Assembly: GCF_033115175.1 (NCBI RefSeq)
Contig: NC_084837.1
Location: 88,176,966 to 88,240,965, forward strand
Length of the DNA: 64,000 bases
Direction of reading: 5' to 3'
From: Lepus europaeus
Taxonomy: Eukaryota > Chordata > Mammalia > Lagomorpha > Leporidae
The notes under the pieces were generated by a model. The model saw only the letters and a program-made list of their open reading frames with translations, searched no databases and was not told the DNA's origin. This document shows, piece after piece, positions 45,246 to 60,200 of the stretch; the first letter of the stretch is position 1, and each line of letters opens with the position of its first letter. Both the position numbers and the translations under genes were made by a program.

Positions 45246-48200
45246 GATGAAGCGGCCCAGTGCGGCTGACCCCCGGCCTGTCCCGTTATCTACACAGTTC
45301 TTGGAAGGTGTCTTGCCCCTGGGGAGGAGCGAGGGTTAAATGCTCTCTCTCTTGTGCTTTGTGTTTCAGTGGGCAAACTCTTACCTGCGGGGGTGACCCA
45401 TTACATGGTCCCAGACAGCTCCGTTTTCCATTACTTTGACATCTTGGAAATGCCCGAATTGAAGGGAGTCATTTGGTTGCAGACGGTGACTGACGCTCTG
45501 CGTTCGGAAAGAGGGTGGAGGTATGTTTGTACTGTGTGGAAATGAGAAGGATCCTTAAGATAATGGTCAGTTTGTTAAAAATATGCATTAGCTGGATTGT
45601 TTACAGGCTTTTCCAGATAGAATATTTTAAAGTGAGTGTGAAGTTGATTTTATTCAGACACAAAGATGTAGATATTTTCTCATATCCAGGTTTAAATGCT
45701 GCTCCAGGCGTCATATTTCTGCTACTAAAATCAATGTGCTGTTCTATTCCCATTGCTAACACACTGCGAGCCTTTTCAACCTGTTTTCTAAAATATTTTT
45801 AATATTAAGGATTGCTTTCGAAGCCAATTCCTGTGACATTCACAGGCAAAGCATGGGTATTTAAATGTCTTTTCTCTTGAACATCTCAAAGTGAGTGAAC
45901 TTGATGAAAAAGGATTGGTTTTTCCACTGCTTAGTCCTGTCTCCCTTATACTGAATGTGAAAACCAGGGAGGAGCAGTTAGGAAAGCGGCTTCCAGGTGA
46001 CCCCCTGGGCTTAGCACATAGTAAGCACCTCTTGAGCTCCTGTTCCGAGGCCTTGGGGCACACAGTCTTAGTCCCTCTTACTACAAACCTGTTGACTTCC
46101 AGGGATGAGATGAGAGGAGCAAGGTTGGGGCAGGTGTTTGCTGCTTGGGATGTTCTCACATATCAGAGTGCTTGGTTTGAGTCTGGCTCCTGCTGATTTG
46201 AGCCCTGGGAGGCTGCAGGAGGGGGCCCCTGCACCCGGATGGCAGATCCAGCTGAAACTTCTTTGGCCTGAGCAAGGCCTGGCCATTTTGACCATTTAGG
46301 GAGTAAACTGGTAGATGACAGATCATTTTGTCTCCTGCCTTTTTAAAAAAGACGTGGCATGTGATTGGGCCCGAATACAATTTTTTTGTCCTCCGCCGTC
46401 TGAAGCTATTGCTGGGTTCTGGGGAGACCTGTTCAAGGTGCTGGGACGCTCCTAACCTGCCATGCATGCAGGTTATTGAGCTCCATCAAGCGCACTGATC
46501 TGACTAGAAAATACAGCTAGGGTGGCTGCACTCTTCAGTTACAACCGAGAGCCCACACCTGTGGCCCACAGAGGGACTTGCTGTTTCCTGCTTGTCCTGT
46601 TACTGTGCCAGGCCATTTATTAATCTGTTTTGCCTGGCTGATAGGTAGCTGATGCAAGAAGCCTGCATGTATGGGAGTGAACCTGTTTTGGTTTTTGTTG
46701 TGTGTTTTGCTAAGTGTCAGGCAGGGTGGTGGTGGCTCTGTGTACCCGGGTAAGCTTTGATGCATCAGTTTCCGGAGGGCTGAACTTGAGATGCCTGGGG
46801 TCTAACGGGAAGGTGTGAAGCCAAAGCATGGCTGGGCTCTGAAGATATCAGGGTACCCACCAAGCACTAACTGCCTTCACCTGCTCTGTACTAAGATGTC
46901 TTTATTTGAAAGTGACAGAGCTGGAGCTCCATGTCTCCCACAGGGGTGGAAAGCACCCAGGGACTTGAGCCATCACTTGGCTTCCTCCCAAGCCGCATAA
47001 GCAGGGAACTGGATTGGGGCAGAGCAGTCGGGTCTTGAAGCGGCTCTCAAAGATGGACATGTACCACAGCACTAACCCCTTGATCCCTTTAAAATAGGCA
47101 GATGTTTTCTGTGATTCTATACAACCTTAACTACTAAAAAGCACCTTCTAAGAAACTGGCCCTGTGAGACTTCATCATTGATTTATGGCACAGGCCAGTG
47201 TGGCTGGGATTCTCTCTCCTTTCCTAGGGCTGCCAGCAAGAAGTAAAATGTTAATGCTTCCCAAGGTACAAAAATACAAGTGGCTATACGCTGCTGGAAG
47301 GGACAGGTGGAGCTGGGCAGAAAAATCATACAAAAGCTACCACCCGGCTTCTGCTGTAAAAGACCTCGGCGTGGGTTGGCAAGATGGAGATGCGTGCCTG
47401 CTGTGCACTGACTTGTCTCCCCCGTGGCACAGGTACTATAACAAGCTGCGGAGCCTCCTCAAGGACCCGAGCCACGAGTGTGTACTCTTCGCAAACGAGT
47501 ACCATGCTTCATGCTACCACGCTTGGGGAAAGCAAATGTTGAAGAAAGATTGGGAGAAAAGGTATGGTCATCTGCTGTGGTTTTCATGCGGGCATCTCTT
47601 GCTGCCTCATTGGAAGCTGATCTAAAACAGACCAGGAGTTTTTTAGGGGAACCATGATACTAAAAACACATGATGTTGGTAGTTTAGATATGTCATTTGA
47701 ATATGTAATTGAAATATTTTAGAAATCGGGATGAGGAAGATCTAGGTAGCCAGTGGGAGTTTGCCCCAGATCCTAACTGCAGGATAATGCAATGTTTGGG
47801 GCATGGGTGTGGGGACAAGGGGCCCTGCTTTGAAGCCAATAAGATAATCTCATTTTGTTGGGTATGAGTTCTAAAGTCCCAGCTAGACCCACTGAACTGC
47901 TAGATGACAATTCTGAAAGCTCTTGGAGAAAGTGCAGTGGCTTCATTGAGATCCATCCTAAGCAGCAGAGCCCAGCGCAAGCGCTTCGATAGGCAGTGTC
48001 TGGGTGGGAGCTATACCCAGAGATGGCGCTAGGACACGATGGCCAGCTGAGTGACACGAGGCCCAGCTGCCACTGCGGAGTGGCCTGAGATGCCATGCAG
48101 AATGTGCCTCCGAAGTCATCCCCGGTGCAGAGGCATTGGGCTCGCTGCTCCCAAAAGCTGGGGCATTCCTAAGCGGTGTGGACTCTGTCTAGTGGCCCCT

Positions 48201-51200
48201 CATCAAGGTGAGCCCAGGGTACAGGTGCTAGGCACACCAAAAAAAAAAAAAACAAAAAAAAAACAAAAAACCTTACCGTATAGAACATGTCATCTTTTCC
48301 TTGCACGACTGATCTGCTCTAGCTCTTAAACACGTCCGTTCTGCAAAGGCACCTAGGAATGGATCCATCCTGGGTGCTTTTGCAGCCCCAGGTTTTCTCA
48401 GGGGACAAGACCTGAAAGGAAAAAGCATTTCTCTCAACAGGGACCCCTGAGGACCACAGAAGTGCTTATCCACGTTGGGCTCTCCTGTGCTTACAACCCA
48501 GTCTTGGAAGCACAGCCTGGGTCTGAGAACTGTGTTCAAGTTCAAGTACTTTGCAGCCGATTTCTGGGCATTTTAGATGGTTCCGTTTCAGACTGCATCC
48601 TGGTCTTCAGCTGTTTGCAGCCTTGTCTTGTTAGCCAAAGATTCACCTGTAAATCTTGTGGGCTTCCCCAGGCATCGTGTGGGGTGCTGTGTGCGAGCCC
48701 TCCAGTTAAAAGGTGCTAAAATATGACAGACAGGGTGTCTCAAGGAAGAAATGCAAATTGTGGTTCCTCTGTGTGTGTCTCAGAACCCGGGGCTTAGCAA
48801 TAATAGAAGCCCAAAGCTTTTTGGGATGAGGAGTGCACGAGTGGTCTCAAGAGACCAGAGGACGGCAGATCGGTGAAATTCTGGCAGTGTGAGGGCTCCT
48901 GTGTGCTTTGTTCCAGGATGATCTACGCCGCGGCTTTGTGGTATTATAAGCACTGCGGGGAGAAGATGCCCATCGTCATCGTGGCAGACGAAGATTCCAT
49001 AAAGAGATTCAAAGTGAAGAGCGAAGGAGTATCTGTCATGACGTTCAAGGTATTTCCGGCTGTGGTGTACATGGCTGTGTGTTCACTTCCAGTGTTGCTC
49101 CTCGGAGTCTAGATCCCTTTGGCAACCCAGAAAAGAGAAAGTAGAGCTTGAAGCAGTTCCATCCTGCTAGGTAGAAACTTAATGAGACGCTCCGATCGCT
49201 GTGGATTTACAGAAACCCTAGCTGGACTCTGAATTGTAGGTTCTCTGAGGGTTCCCAGGAGCATGTATTCCTAAAGATTTGCCAATGGGATTTTCGTGGC
49301 CTTGCTCTAAAGAAGTGTTCTGGCATGCCAGAGACTTCCAGGGGTGCTGGATATGAATAGCAGTGTCACTGGTGTTTTCCTGTGGCAGTATATCATGTCT
49401 TGTCCTGCAGAGGACAGTCGAGTCAAAAGTATTACATTTCCTTGCTTTTTGTGAGAATTAGTTTTCTTTGTAGTCCAGCAGTCTAGAACACTTCTCATTG
49501 TGTGTAGCATCTCCAGCTGTGCCCCCCTCAAGGTGAGTGAGAGCAGGAAAACAGAGTTGAGTTTGGATGAAAGGGAAGGCCAGCATCTTTGGAGATGGAG
49601 AAGCACTGAGACAAGCTGGCCCATAATGACAAGTTTGGTGCTGATAAGTGGCCGGTGACCATAGCATGGAGGCCCTGAAGTGAGCATAGACAAAACTTCT
49701 GAAAGGACCAAAGGAAGAACAGCAGTTACCACAGGATCCGGAAATGAATGGGGGAAATGCTGGTGTTGACACTGAGGACAACCTATTTGCTGTTCAATTC
49801 CAATACAGACGTGAGCTAAGACTCCAGGAGAGGGCCAAGCCACCACTTGCAGGGCTGGCATCCCACATGGAAATGCCTGGCTGCTCTTCGTGGCTCTTGG
49901 ATTCGGCCTGGCCCTGCCCTGGCTGTGGTCATTTGGGAAGTGAACCAGAGGATGCAAGATTCGGAGTGCTCCTGTCACCCTGCCTTTCCAATCTTTTTCA
50001 TTATTAGACAGGTGGAGTTAGAGGGAGACCGGTCTTCCTTCCGTTGGTTCACCCCCCAAATGGCCGCTATGGCCAGCGCTGCACCGATCCGAAGCCAGGA
50101 GCCAGGTGCTTCCCCCTGGTCTCCCATGCACAGGTGCCCAGTCACTTGGGCCATCCTCCACTGCACTCCCGGGTCACAGCAGAGAGCTGGACTGGAAGAG
50201 AAGCAACCGGACTAGAACCTGGCACCCATAGGGGATGCTGGCGCTGCAGGCGGAGGATTAACAAAGTGAGCCACGGTGCCGGCCCCTCAATCTTTAACAC
50301 AGCATATAAAGAGGAGCTTTTGCCTCTGCCTTCTCTGTAGGCCATTGTGTGTAGCCATGAGGTCCATACAAAGTGCAATCGGAAAGACTTCAAGGTGCCA
50401 AGTCCTGGTCCCTACCCCCTGGGCACCTTCAAGGTGCCAAGTCCGGGTCCCTACCCCCTGGGCACCTTCAAGGTGCCAAGTCCGGGTCCCTACCCCCTGG
50501 GCTTCCTCTGAGTCTCGGGCTTTAACAGGAAGGGAGAAAACCACTCAGTGGCAGCAGGAGGCTCAGGAGGGGACTGCTGGTGTCAGTCCTCACCGTGCAG
50601 ACGGCAGTGCCAGCCGGGGCTTGGATAGTGCCACCACACAGTTCCGTTCTGATCCTGTTTCTCCATGCCTTTGTACGACACAGGAGTATTTGAAAAAGTT
50701 CTATTCGGATCTGGAGGCTGCCCACAGCTCCTGTGACTTCACTGATGAAGCCCTGTATGAAGAAAAGCTGGAGCGCTTGGAAGCCTCAGGACTTAATTAC
50801 AACCACTATCTCCCCCCGGACGTTCTAGAAGCTGGGCTACAGTCTGGCCGCTACGTGGAGGTGAGGGCTGCCATGAAGAGGCAACAGCTGTTTCCTTCCC
50901 CTCCTGGCGGCCTGAGGCTGCAAACCAGATGGGAACAGGCAAGCCAGGACAGTGGACGTGCACACAGTCTTGGGCCCGTGTCCCTCGATGTTGGCTGTCC
51001 AGTTGGCGGCCACTCTGGAATGATGCCGTTCCGTTGTGGTGTCCTGAGCCTCAAGACCAGAGACCGAAGCAGTTTTGTACATGCCTCCTGTCACTGGCTT
51101 CGAGATAAGATTTGTTCAGGGCTCCTGACCACGTGGATAGGTGTTAGTGACGACTGTTGTTCATAGCACTTGGAAGGAAAATGGGCAGAAAAACTGTTGA

Positions 51201-54200
51201 CCACATTGATTTTTTTTCTGGTTTTAGGGAATATTGTGTGTGAATAGACAAACAAAAGCGGAAGCATTTGTCCGCGTGCAGGACACAGACCAGAGGGAAG
51301 AAGGTACAGTATATAAGCCTCACCTACATTTCCACCTGACTTGATAGCACACAACAAGGAAGCAAAGGTGTTACTGACACCCCAATCTCATGGTAGCAGT
51401 GAGGGGGTGTGGAGAAGAGTTCCCTACATTTTCACTTCATTTTTATAAACTTAAGGTCTCAGAACCAGTAAGCTGGGCTTGGATCCAAGGCTCTGTTGCT
51501 GTGGTTTAAAAACATTGCTCTGTCCTGCCTCAGTGTGGTCTGTCGGCTCCCTGGGCTTTCGAAAGGAATGCAAATGGGGGGAGAAAGCCAGGTAAATGAG
51601 CTGTCCTGAGATGGAGTGTAGTCTTGGTTCATACTGACCTCTGGGTGGAGAAAGGAAAAGCCTGGATAGGGCATGAGCAGGAATGGGTGGGAAGAGGAGC
51701 AAGAGGGACAGGAGGCGGCCCTGGGGAGAGCGTGTGCACAGGGCCTCCAGCCCCAGCCTGCAGAAGCACACAAGTGTGGCTCTGCCTTCGGAGGGCAAGG
51801 GGGTGAACAGGAGGACTCGGGCCTCCCTGGAGCGGAAGCCCCCTTGACGTCGTGATTTCTCTGCTGCCCCAAACACTAGATTATGAAATCCTAATCAACG
51901 GGATGAATCCCCGGAACCGCGCGCTCCACGGAGACCGGGTAGCCGTGAAGCTGTTCCCTGAATCCCTCTGGAAGAGGAGAATGGCCACAGGTCGCGAGGC
52001 CGGCGAGTATATGCCCACAGGTGAGCCAGCGGATGCCACCCTGGCATCCAGCCTTCTTCCAGAATTGGGTATTTCTCAGCAATCCAGGAATAGGGCAATT
52101 TCATTGAAAGTGGCAGACCAGTTGTGATGTATGGACATCCTGCAGAATGGCTGCATCGAGGTAACCAGCATGGGACACATGGTTACCGCTTTTCCCAAAC
52201 AAGTTCTCATTGCATTCCAGCCTGTGCTCTGTCATTATTCAAAGCAGCTGCCACCTCCAGCCCTTTTGCATACCACACTGCAATCCCTGGGGTCAATATA
52301 GGCTCAGATTCCAGCTCCCTTCTAATACTTGGGAGGCAGTGGTGATGGCCCAGGTAGGGTTCCTGCCACCCGCATAGGAGACCTGGAGTGAGATTCTGGC
52401 TCCTTGATGTAGCCTCTAGCCTTGTTCCTAGCCTTGTGGGTATTTAGGGAGTGAACTCGCAGGTGGATGTGAACTCATTCTCTCTGCCTCTCGATAGAAT
52501 AAGCATATTTAAATAGGTAATTGATTATTTTGCAATGAAAAGTAATAGTTCTTGTATGCCAAGAACTCCATCAAGGTCTCTTACAGGGGTTGCAGGGGCC
52601 CAAACACTTGGGTCATCCTCTGCTGCTTTTCCTGGACCGTTAGCAGGGAGCTGAATGAGCAGCCAGGGCATGAACAGGCAACCACGTGGGATGCCTGCTT
52701 GGCAGGCCGTGGCTTCACCCAGCTATACCACAGTGCTGGCCCCAACAAGTTTATTTCCTTAATAAAACAAAGGTGAGAATGATTTGATTTTCCAAGATAC
52801 TGAAACCCAAAATCAATGAGGTAATGGCAAAAGAAAAAGCAGGATTCCAAATGTCACCTCCGAACCCATAGAAAAAAGCTACCAAAAGATTATCCATGTT
52901 AAAAAAAAAAAAAAAATCGGGCATCTCTAGAAAGTCTACATGTTTGAAATGGCTAAGAAGGCAAATCTTCAAAGATTCCCTTGAATTAAGTGCTTGGAAA
53001 AATGGGACAGGGACAGTTAGATGACAGCTAGCTGGCTAACCCTTGTGATTTGTTTTCCACAGGACATGTGGTGGGCATTACTCAGAAACACAAGCGCAAT
53101 TATATAGTAACCTTTCCATCAAAGGAGGATATACAGTATTACAGCAGGAAAACGAAGAAATACGTTGCTGTGCCATGGGACTGTAGGATCCCCAGAATTC
53201 AAATTCACAGGAAACAGGCTGAAAAGTACCAGGTAAAGGACACTGCACCATGGCTGCCCTGCTTCTGTCTTGGCCAGCTTTTGGATCAGTGCCAGAAAGC
53301 ACTGTTAATTCCTTTGCAAATAAATTGTGGGTGGCATCTGGCATTCCAAGGTGCTGTGAAATCCTAAATATATAGGTGCCATCTATTAAGTGGTCTAAGG
53401 CTAACAAATGAAGGCTTGAGCACGTCCTAGAAAGCGCTCTGTAGGACAGCCAGAGAGAATACATTGTCCTGCTGACCAATGGAGAAGCTTCCAACAGCTG
53501 CACTTGGCCAACACGAACGCGCTTTCTTCCAGCAAGCAAGGTAGAAATACAAGCCCTGTGCCTCGTAGGGATGATGTAGAAGCTCTTCAAAGAATCAATT
53601 ATCCGTGAAGGAATAGAGGTGGGAGGGAAGACATGTTGTCGCCAAGAGACTAGGCACTGTCCAGCATCACCTGCCTCCAGCTATGCAGCCCACTAGCCTG
53701 GTCATTGTCCCTCGGACACCCTAAGCCTTGTTACAGGCTCCCAGGGGCCTGTTTCAATGGCTTGCTGAAACTGCTAGACAGTGAGGGTCCTGTTGACACT
53801 GATGCCCCAACCCAAAAGGACATGAAACTCGAAGTACCTCCTACAATCTGAGACCTAGGTTCCGGAACTTACCCTGAACCCTGCACCACTGGGTTCCCGG
53901 CTTGTGTTGCAAGTGTGAGCCAGCTGGCGGTTCACAGGTGGCACATTCCAGCCTCCTTATTTGATGCCGAAGAAAGGCCTCCCACTGCAAGAGCACTGGG
54001 CCAGGCCATTCCATACCACCTGGCAAGTCCCAGAATCAAACACGCCAGCCTGCAGACTGGCCACCCTCTATAGAACTGTCTCGAACCTCTCGTTAGCGAA
54101 TGCTTTCAATAACCCACGGAACCCTGGAGGCGAGGCTAATGCTTTATGTACCTTCTCCTGCAGTGTTGCAAAGCAGTCGTCCACATTGATTCCTGGGACG

Positions 54201-57200
54201 TGGGTTCGAGGTATCCGGACGGACACGTCGTCGGGACACTGGGAACAAGTAGAGACCTGGAAGGGGAAATGAAGTCTCTGCTCGTGGAGCACGACATCTC
54301 CGAGCGGCCCTTCTCTGAAGCCCAGGTCAGATTCCCGGAGGCCTCTGGTCTAATGGCAGACACGTTATGCACACAGGGAAAGATCTCTAGACTCCAGCGA
54401 CTCGCTGGGAAGCCACAGATAACCCTCAACCAGACCCAAGTCAGTTTCCAGTGGAGCTCTCAAGTCTGTAGATCCTACAGCTATGTTTCAAAGTGGCAGG
54501 TCGGTGTCTCCTGGTCAGGATAGGTCCATCCGGCAAGTCGAGGAGAGCTGGTTGTATCCCCAGCAGAGCTCCGTCTCTACCCATCATTCAACCCCAGCAA
54601 CAGGGAGCAGAGTCCAGGATGCTTGTACGTCTGAGCCTTAGGTCTGAGAGCAATGCTCGTGACGCAGCTTTCCTAGACTTTCCAGAAAACGGAAAGCCCA
54701 CAAACACAACACATTGGCTTTTCCATCACTTCCACGTCATTAGAAACAGATAATAGCTATTCTCTTGAATGTGCTATTGGCTGATAGGTTTCTTTTGCTT
54801 AATTATTACATATTGGCAGAGCCTATGTGGTTTTAACAGTTAATGGTAAACTACTGTATATTGATGTGCCCCTGTGTGCTCAGCCATTTGGCTGTTTGCC
54901 TGTTATTTCTATTCAGTATTATAAAAAAGCCACTTCACATATACAGCAACATTACTTTTTTGATGTGGTCAATCCTTCCCTTGGTAATCTCACGTTAAGG
55001 ATTACCTTTTCCAAGTCAAGGGGGACATTGAAGTAGCTTTGTTACTTGTTGGCAGACTGTTTCCCAGCTTGCATCGCCATTAGGAGTATGAGCGTTTTGG
55101 CAGAACCAGAGCTATCCTCGTCAAATATTTGAGAATGCTTTACGTCGTCAAATGTTCATGTTTTACAGTAGTTCCTGGCCATTATTTTGTTGACTTGTCT
55201 GGCAGCTCTTGGAGAAAATGATTCCATAAAGTGGGTTTAGAGGTCACAGGACGAGAATTCTCTCTTCCCTGTTGGCCTCAACTCACTGCACTGCAAGCTG
55301 ATGGTCAAGACAGGGACAGGGAGAGGAAGGACCATACTTTTTGGTCCTGTTGTAATCATCCCTGGCATCTTTTTATTAAAGATTTATTATTTGAAAGTCA
55401 GTTACACAGAGAAGAGAGGCAGAGAGAGCGAGGTCTTCCATCCGATGGTTCACTCCCCAGACAGCCACAACCGCTGGAGCTGTGCCGATCCAAAGCCAGG
55501 AGTCAGGAACTTTTTCCGGGTCTCCCACGTGGGTGCAGGGGCCCAAGGACTGTCAGAGCAGAGCAGAGAGCTGGATCAGAAGAGGAGCAGCTAAGACCCG
55601 TATGGGATGCCGGCACTTCAGGCCAGGGTGTGAACCTGCTGCGCCACAGTGCCAGCCCCCCTGGCATCATTTTTTAATACATGCAATGCCTTAGATGTTG
55701 TCCCCCATGGTTGGACCAGAACAGGCCAAAGACATTGAAACGTGGATCATTGTGGAAAGGGGTACATGCGCTCTTAGAATTTGCTACTCGTGCTGGCTCC
55801 AGTCTGCTTACAAGGCTGGTGGGAGGTCTCCCGTCAAACCCCCAGGGCACCCAGGGCAGGAGGCACAGCACCTGACCCATCGGAGGCCAGCACAGGATGA
55901 CGCAGAATGGAACTGAGCCCCTGAGGGTCAGAGGAGGCAAATGGCTGAGAAGGTGGCCTCTCTTGCAGATGGGCGAGTTGCCGGTGAACACCCCAGAGGA
56001 GCCTTGGAGCGTGGACCCCGAAGAACAAGACCGCAGAGATCTAAGGCAAACGAATCTCGTGTTCACTATTGACCCAAGAGGGTGTGAGGATGTGGACGAC
56101 GCGCTGTCCGTGCGCACTCTGAGCAGCGGCAACCTGGAGCTGGGCGTTCACATAGCAGATGTAACCCACTTTGTGAAGCCGAAATCTTGCCTGGATAACG
56201 AAGCTAGGGCTAGGTAAGGCCGTGTGCAAGCCTTGGAATGCCTGCGACTTTCAGATGAATCTGTTGGTGCCCTGCTGATGGTTTCGTCCAGGAACCCCCA
56301 CCCCACACACCCACACACCAATTAGAGTTCAGTGACTGGCTCAGCTTGCCTTTCCTGTCTCCCACAAACGGGTCACGGGCTAAGTTGTCACATAGGAATG
56401 TGTTATTTGATGTCACGCATGGGGTCATCACACTCCAATTTGGCTTCCACGAGCAAGATTGATGTCAGTTTGCCTTCCCGGAAGAATGTGCCCCGAGCAG
56501 TGTCAGAGCAAAGTGGGTCCATGGGGATCGTTTTAGCACTTGATGAAGAGGCAAACGGCCTCGGATTCTGGGCAGTGATTTCTGGCTGTCTCCTCCCTGT
56601 GCGACCCCGCAGCCCGCGGGCCTATGTCTGCTGACAGTCTCACTGCCTATGTGTTTCCAGGGCCACAACGTACTACCTGCCCGACCGGCGCTATGACATG
56701 CTGCCCTCCGTCCTTAGCTCCAATGTGTGCTCTTTGCTGCGCGGCGTTGACAGGTGAGCTCACGACTGTAGCCCTTGGTTCTACTGTGCTCTCCTCCCCA
56801 GCCACCCTGTGCTGGTCTGTGCCCGACCCGAATGCCTGATCTTGTTCCCCTAGCCTCCCTGTCCCTCCTCACCGCTTGCCTCTGCTCTCCCTCTATCTGT
56901 ACCTCTATCTGTATTTTGAAGATTTAGTTGAAAGGCAGAGTTAGACAGTGAATGGCAGGGGCCCAAGCACTTGGGCCAGGATCTGCTACTTTGCTAAGCT
57001 CATTAGCAGGAAGCTGGATCAAAAGAGGAGCAGCCAGGACTTTAACCTTTCTAGAGACAATACTGCACACACATGATCTCCTTTCTTACACACCTAGCAT
57101 TTTTTTAAATGGAGCAGTTCATGTGTCTTGGAGAGAATTCCACATTAAGAACTGGAAAGTCAGGTATTTGCCCATTGTCCTATTACAAGCAAAGCTGCGC

Positions 57201-60200
57201 TGAATTTTGCATGTTCAGAAGGACAGGGGGGAATCTCAGGAGGTGGGATCTGAGCTGGAGCCCATGCGTCAGTGTGAATAGGATCGAATTGCCTTCAGGG
57301 ATCACAGCAGGCACATGCTCACCAGCAGTGCAGGATGCCTCATTTCCCATAGGCTTGCACACAATACCTTGTCTGCTTCTCTCTGCCCACTTGATAGAAG
57401 GGTTGGAACTACATCCTTGACACTGCCACATGGTACTTTGACCCACTGTGCCACAGCACTGGCCCTGGCACTTGGGTCAACATCCAACACCAGTCCTGGT
57501 TGCTCCACTTCCATTCCACGGTCCTGCTAAGGAGCCTGGGGATGCAGCAGAAGATGGCCACTGCCACCCGTGGTGGAGACCTGATGGGATTTCCTAGCCC
57601 CTTGCTTTACGCCTGCCCCAGTTGTGGTTATTGTGGGCATCTGGAATGAACCAGTGTCGGGGCGGTATGCCTCATTTTGGAGCAGAAACCTGTAGAAATG
57701 TCATTTCAGTCAAATCACATTGAAGGTTCAGTTCTCTTGCTGCAAGGGGTGAAGGTGTGGATAGTGACATTGTTGATGTTACTGCTTTTGTAGATACGCT
57801 ATGAGTGTCATCTGGGAACTGCATAGGACCACCTACGAGATTAAGAGTGTGTGGTATGGAAGGTCAATTATCCATTCCACATACCAACTCTCCTACGAAG
57901 CAGCTCAGGAGCTCCTCGATGGGAACTTGGGCATCACAAATGACATGAAGGAATTCCAAGATATGGACAAAAAGGAGAAAGAAGACAGGCTGCAGGAACT
58001 AACATGGGCGATTGAAAAGTTGGCAGACATAGCCAGCCACTTCCGGGCGCAGCGAGGTCTCGATGGTGCCTTAGATCTGGACGGCATTGAAATCGGTGTG
58101 CTGTTCGATGAAGAGAGGAACATTCTCGACCTCGTCCCCCGGCAGCAACGTACAGTCCATCGGATGGTGGCAGAGTGTATGATACTCGCCAACCACTGGG
58201 TGGCCAGGAAAATCTACGAAAGCTTCCCCAGGCAGGCCCTGCTGCGCCGGCACCCGCCTCCACGCCAGAACCTCTTCTCGGAGCTCAAGCAGAGCGCCCA
58301 GGCCGGAGGGTTCTACATTGATACGAGGTAGGAGCGCCAGGCTGGGCTGCACAGTCACTAGCTAGCAGGCAGAGCCACAAGGGTTCTTCACCCGTGGGTT
58401 CCCTCCCCAGCTGGGCCTTGATCCAAAGCCAGGAGCTTTATCTGGGTCTCCCACATGGGGGTAGGGACCAAAGAACTCGGGCTATCTGCCAGTGCTTTCC
58501 CCAGGCCATGAGCAGGGAGCTGGATCACAAGCCGTCTGGGATGCCAGTATCAAGTGGAGGCGTAGCCTGTTGGGCCTCAATGCCTGTTCCCAGATCTACT
58601 TAACAAACTCGGGATTCTTTGTGCATCTTAGGAGGTGTTGTGCTGGGGCCATAATTCGATAAAAAATTTAGAAGGCAGAGTTAGAGAGGCAGAGGCAGAG
58701 AGGTCTTCCCCCTGCTGGTTCATTCCCCAATTGGTGGCAATGGCTGGAGCTGAGCCAATCAAGAGCTTTCTCTGGGTCTGCCTCATGGATGGCATCCTCC
58801 ACTGCTTTCCCAGGCCACAGCGGAGAGCTGGATCAGAAGTAGAGCAGCCAGGACTCGAACCAGCACCCATATGGGGTGCCAGCCGCAGCAGGGACAATCT
58901 TAACTCGGGGGACACTCAAGTGTAGCATTACTTCTGGAGCTCTAGGCTGCTGTAGTAGAAGAGAAGAGCTGCTTCTGAAATGTGGTCGTGAATGAAACAC
59001 GTCTCCCTGCTGGCAGAGGAAGTTACTTAGAGGGGACGGGAGGCTTTTCCGAACGCATTGCCTTGTCCGTGCCTGGAGTAAAACCGGGCTCCTCTGTTCT
59101 GTCAGCTCTAACAGGTCCCTGGCGCTTTCCCTGGATAATGCGCACGACGTTTCGGACCCAATAGTCAACAAGCTGCTGCGGAACATGGCGACGCTGGCCA
59201 TGTCCAACGCACTCTACTTCTCGACAGGCTCCTGCAGGGAGCACGAGTTCCACCATTATGGTGAGTGACAAAGGGTCCTGGGCTGCCATAGCCTGGAGCA
59301 AGTTGTTTCCAAATCTGATCTTCAATCGTTTGGTTTCTCTTCACAGCACTTGGCCTGGACAAATATACTCACTTTACCTCACCAATAAGGAGATATGCCG
59401 ATATCATAGTACATCGATTACTGAGTGCAGCTATTGCAAGAGACAAACCGGAAATGGAGCTGAATTTGTTAAGTGAACGAAGTCTCGAAGAGCTGTGTGA
59501 TCATATCAACGAACGACACAGGGTAGGAGGTTTTTAAATTCTTAGCCATTGCCTCTTGGTGAGCTGTGCTGGGTACTCAACTTTAGTGCCATGTTAGTCC
59601 AGCAAAGGATCATGTGAGTCTAGAAGGATCTGACCCATGCTCCCAATCCATTCACAAATGTAAGAGGGGAAAGTTGCATGGACTTGGACTTCAGCCTAAA
59701 TTACACGTCCTCAAAAAGTGGGAAGGTTCACATCACACAGACAGGAAGACCTCACCACTGAGGTTCTGGACAGCACGAACGAGAGGATACAGCACTGCTG
59801 TTGGACCATGCTCTGTAAAATTCGCATGGTTGTTCCTGCACAGCCCATCACAGCAGGAAAGGTTAGAGAAGCTTCTCGCGGAAGAACTCGAGTTTTAGAC
59901 TTGGCATGATGATGGGGCCTGGAGAAGTTCCTGGAAATGGCCTTCCCAGGTCTAGAGGTGCGCAGACAGAACACCGGCAACGATCCTGGGTGTTCCCAGG
60001 ACAGCAGAGAGCAGTGGCTGTGGGAATCGCTCTCTGCTGTAACCTTGTGGAGGGGATCTCTGACCAGGCCCTGGGCCTGTGGCTTCTTACAGGCTGCGAA
60101 ACTGTGCCAAAGGCAGGCAACGGAACTCTTCCAGTGCCGTTTCTTCCGAGACAAAGATGCAGACAGAGACGAGCGCTGCGTCGCCGACGGGATCATCTAT

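Noticed and set aside
44218-45339. 373-codon + frame and 316/242-codon - frames over the CpG island
   Set aside because: Overlapping open frames on both strands come from GC-rich, stop-poor sequence. Only the first exon, in another frame, shows conservation.
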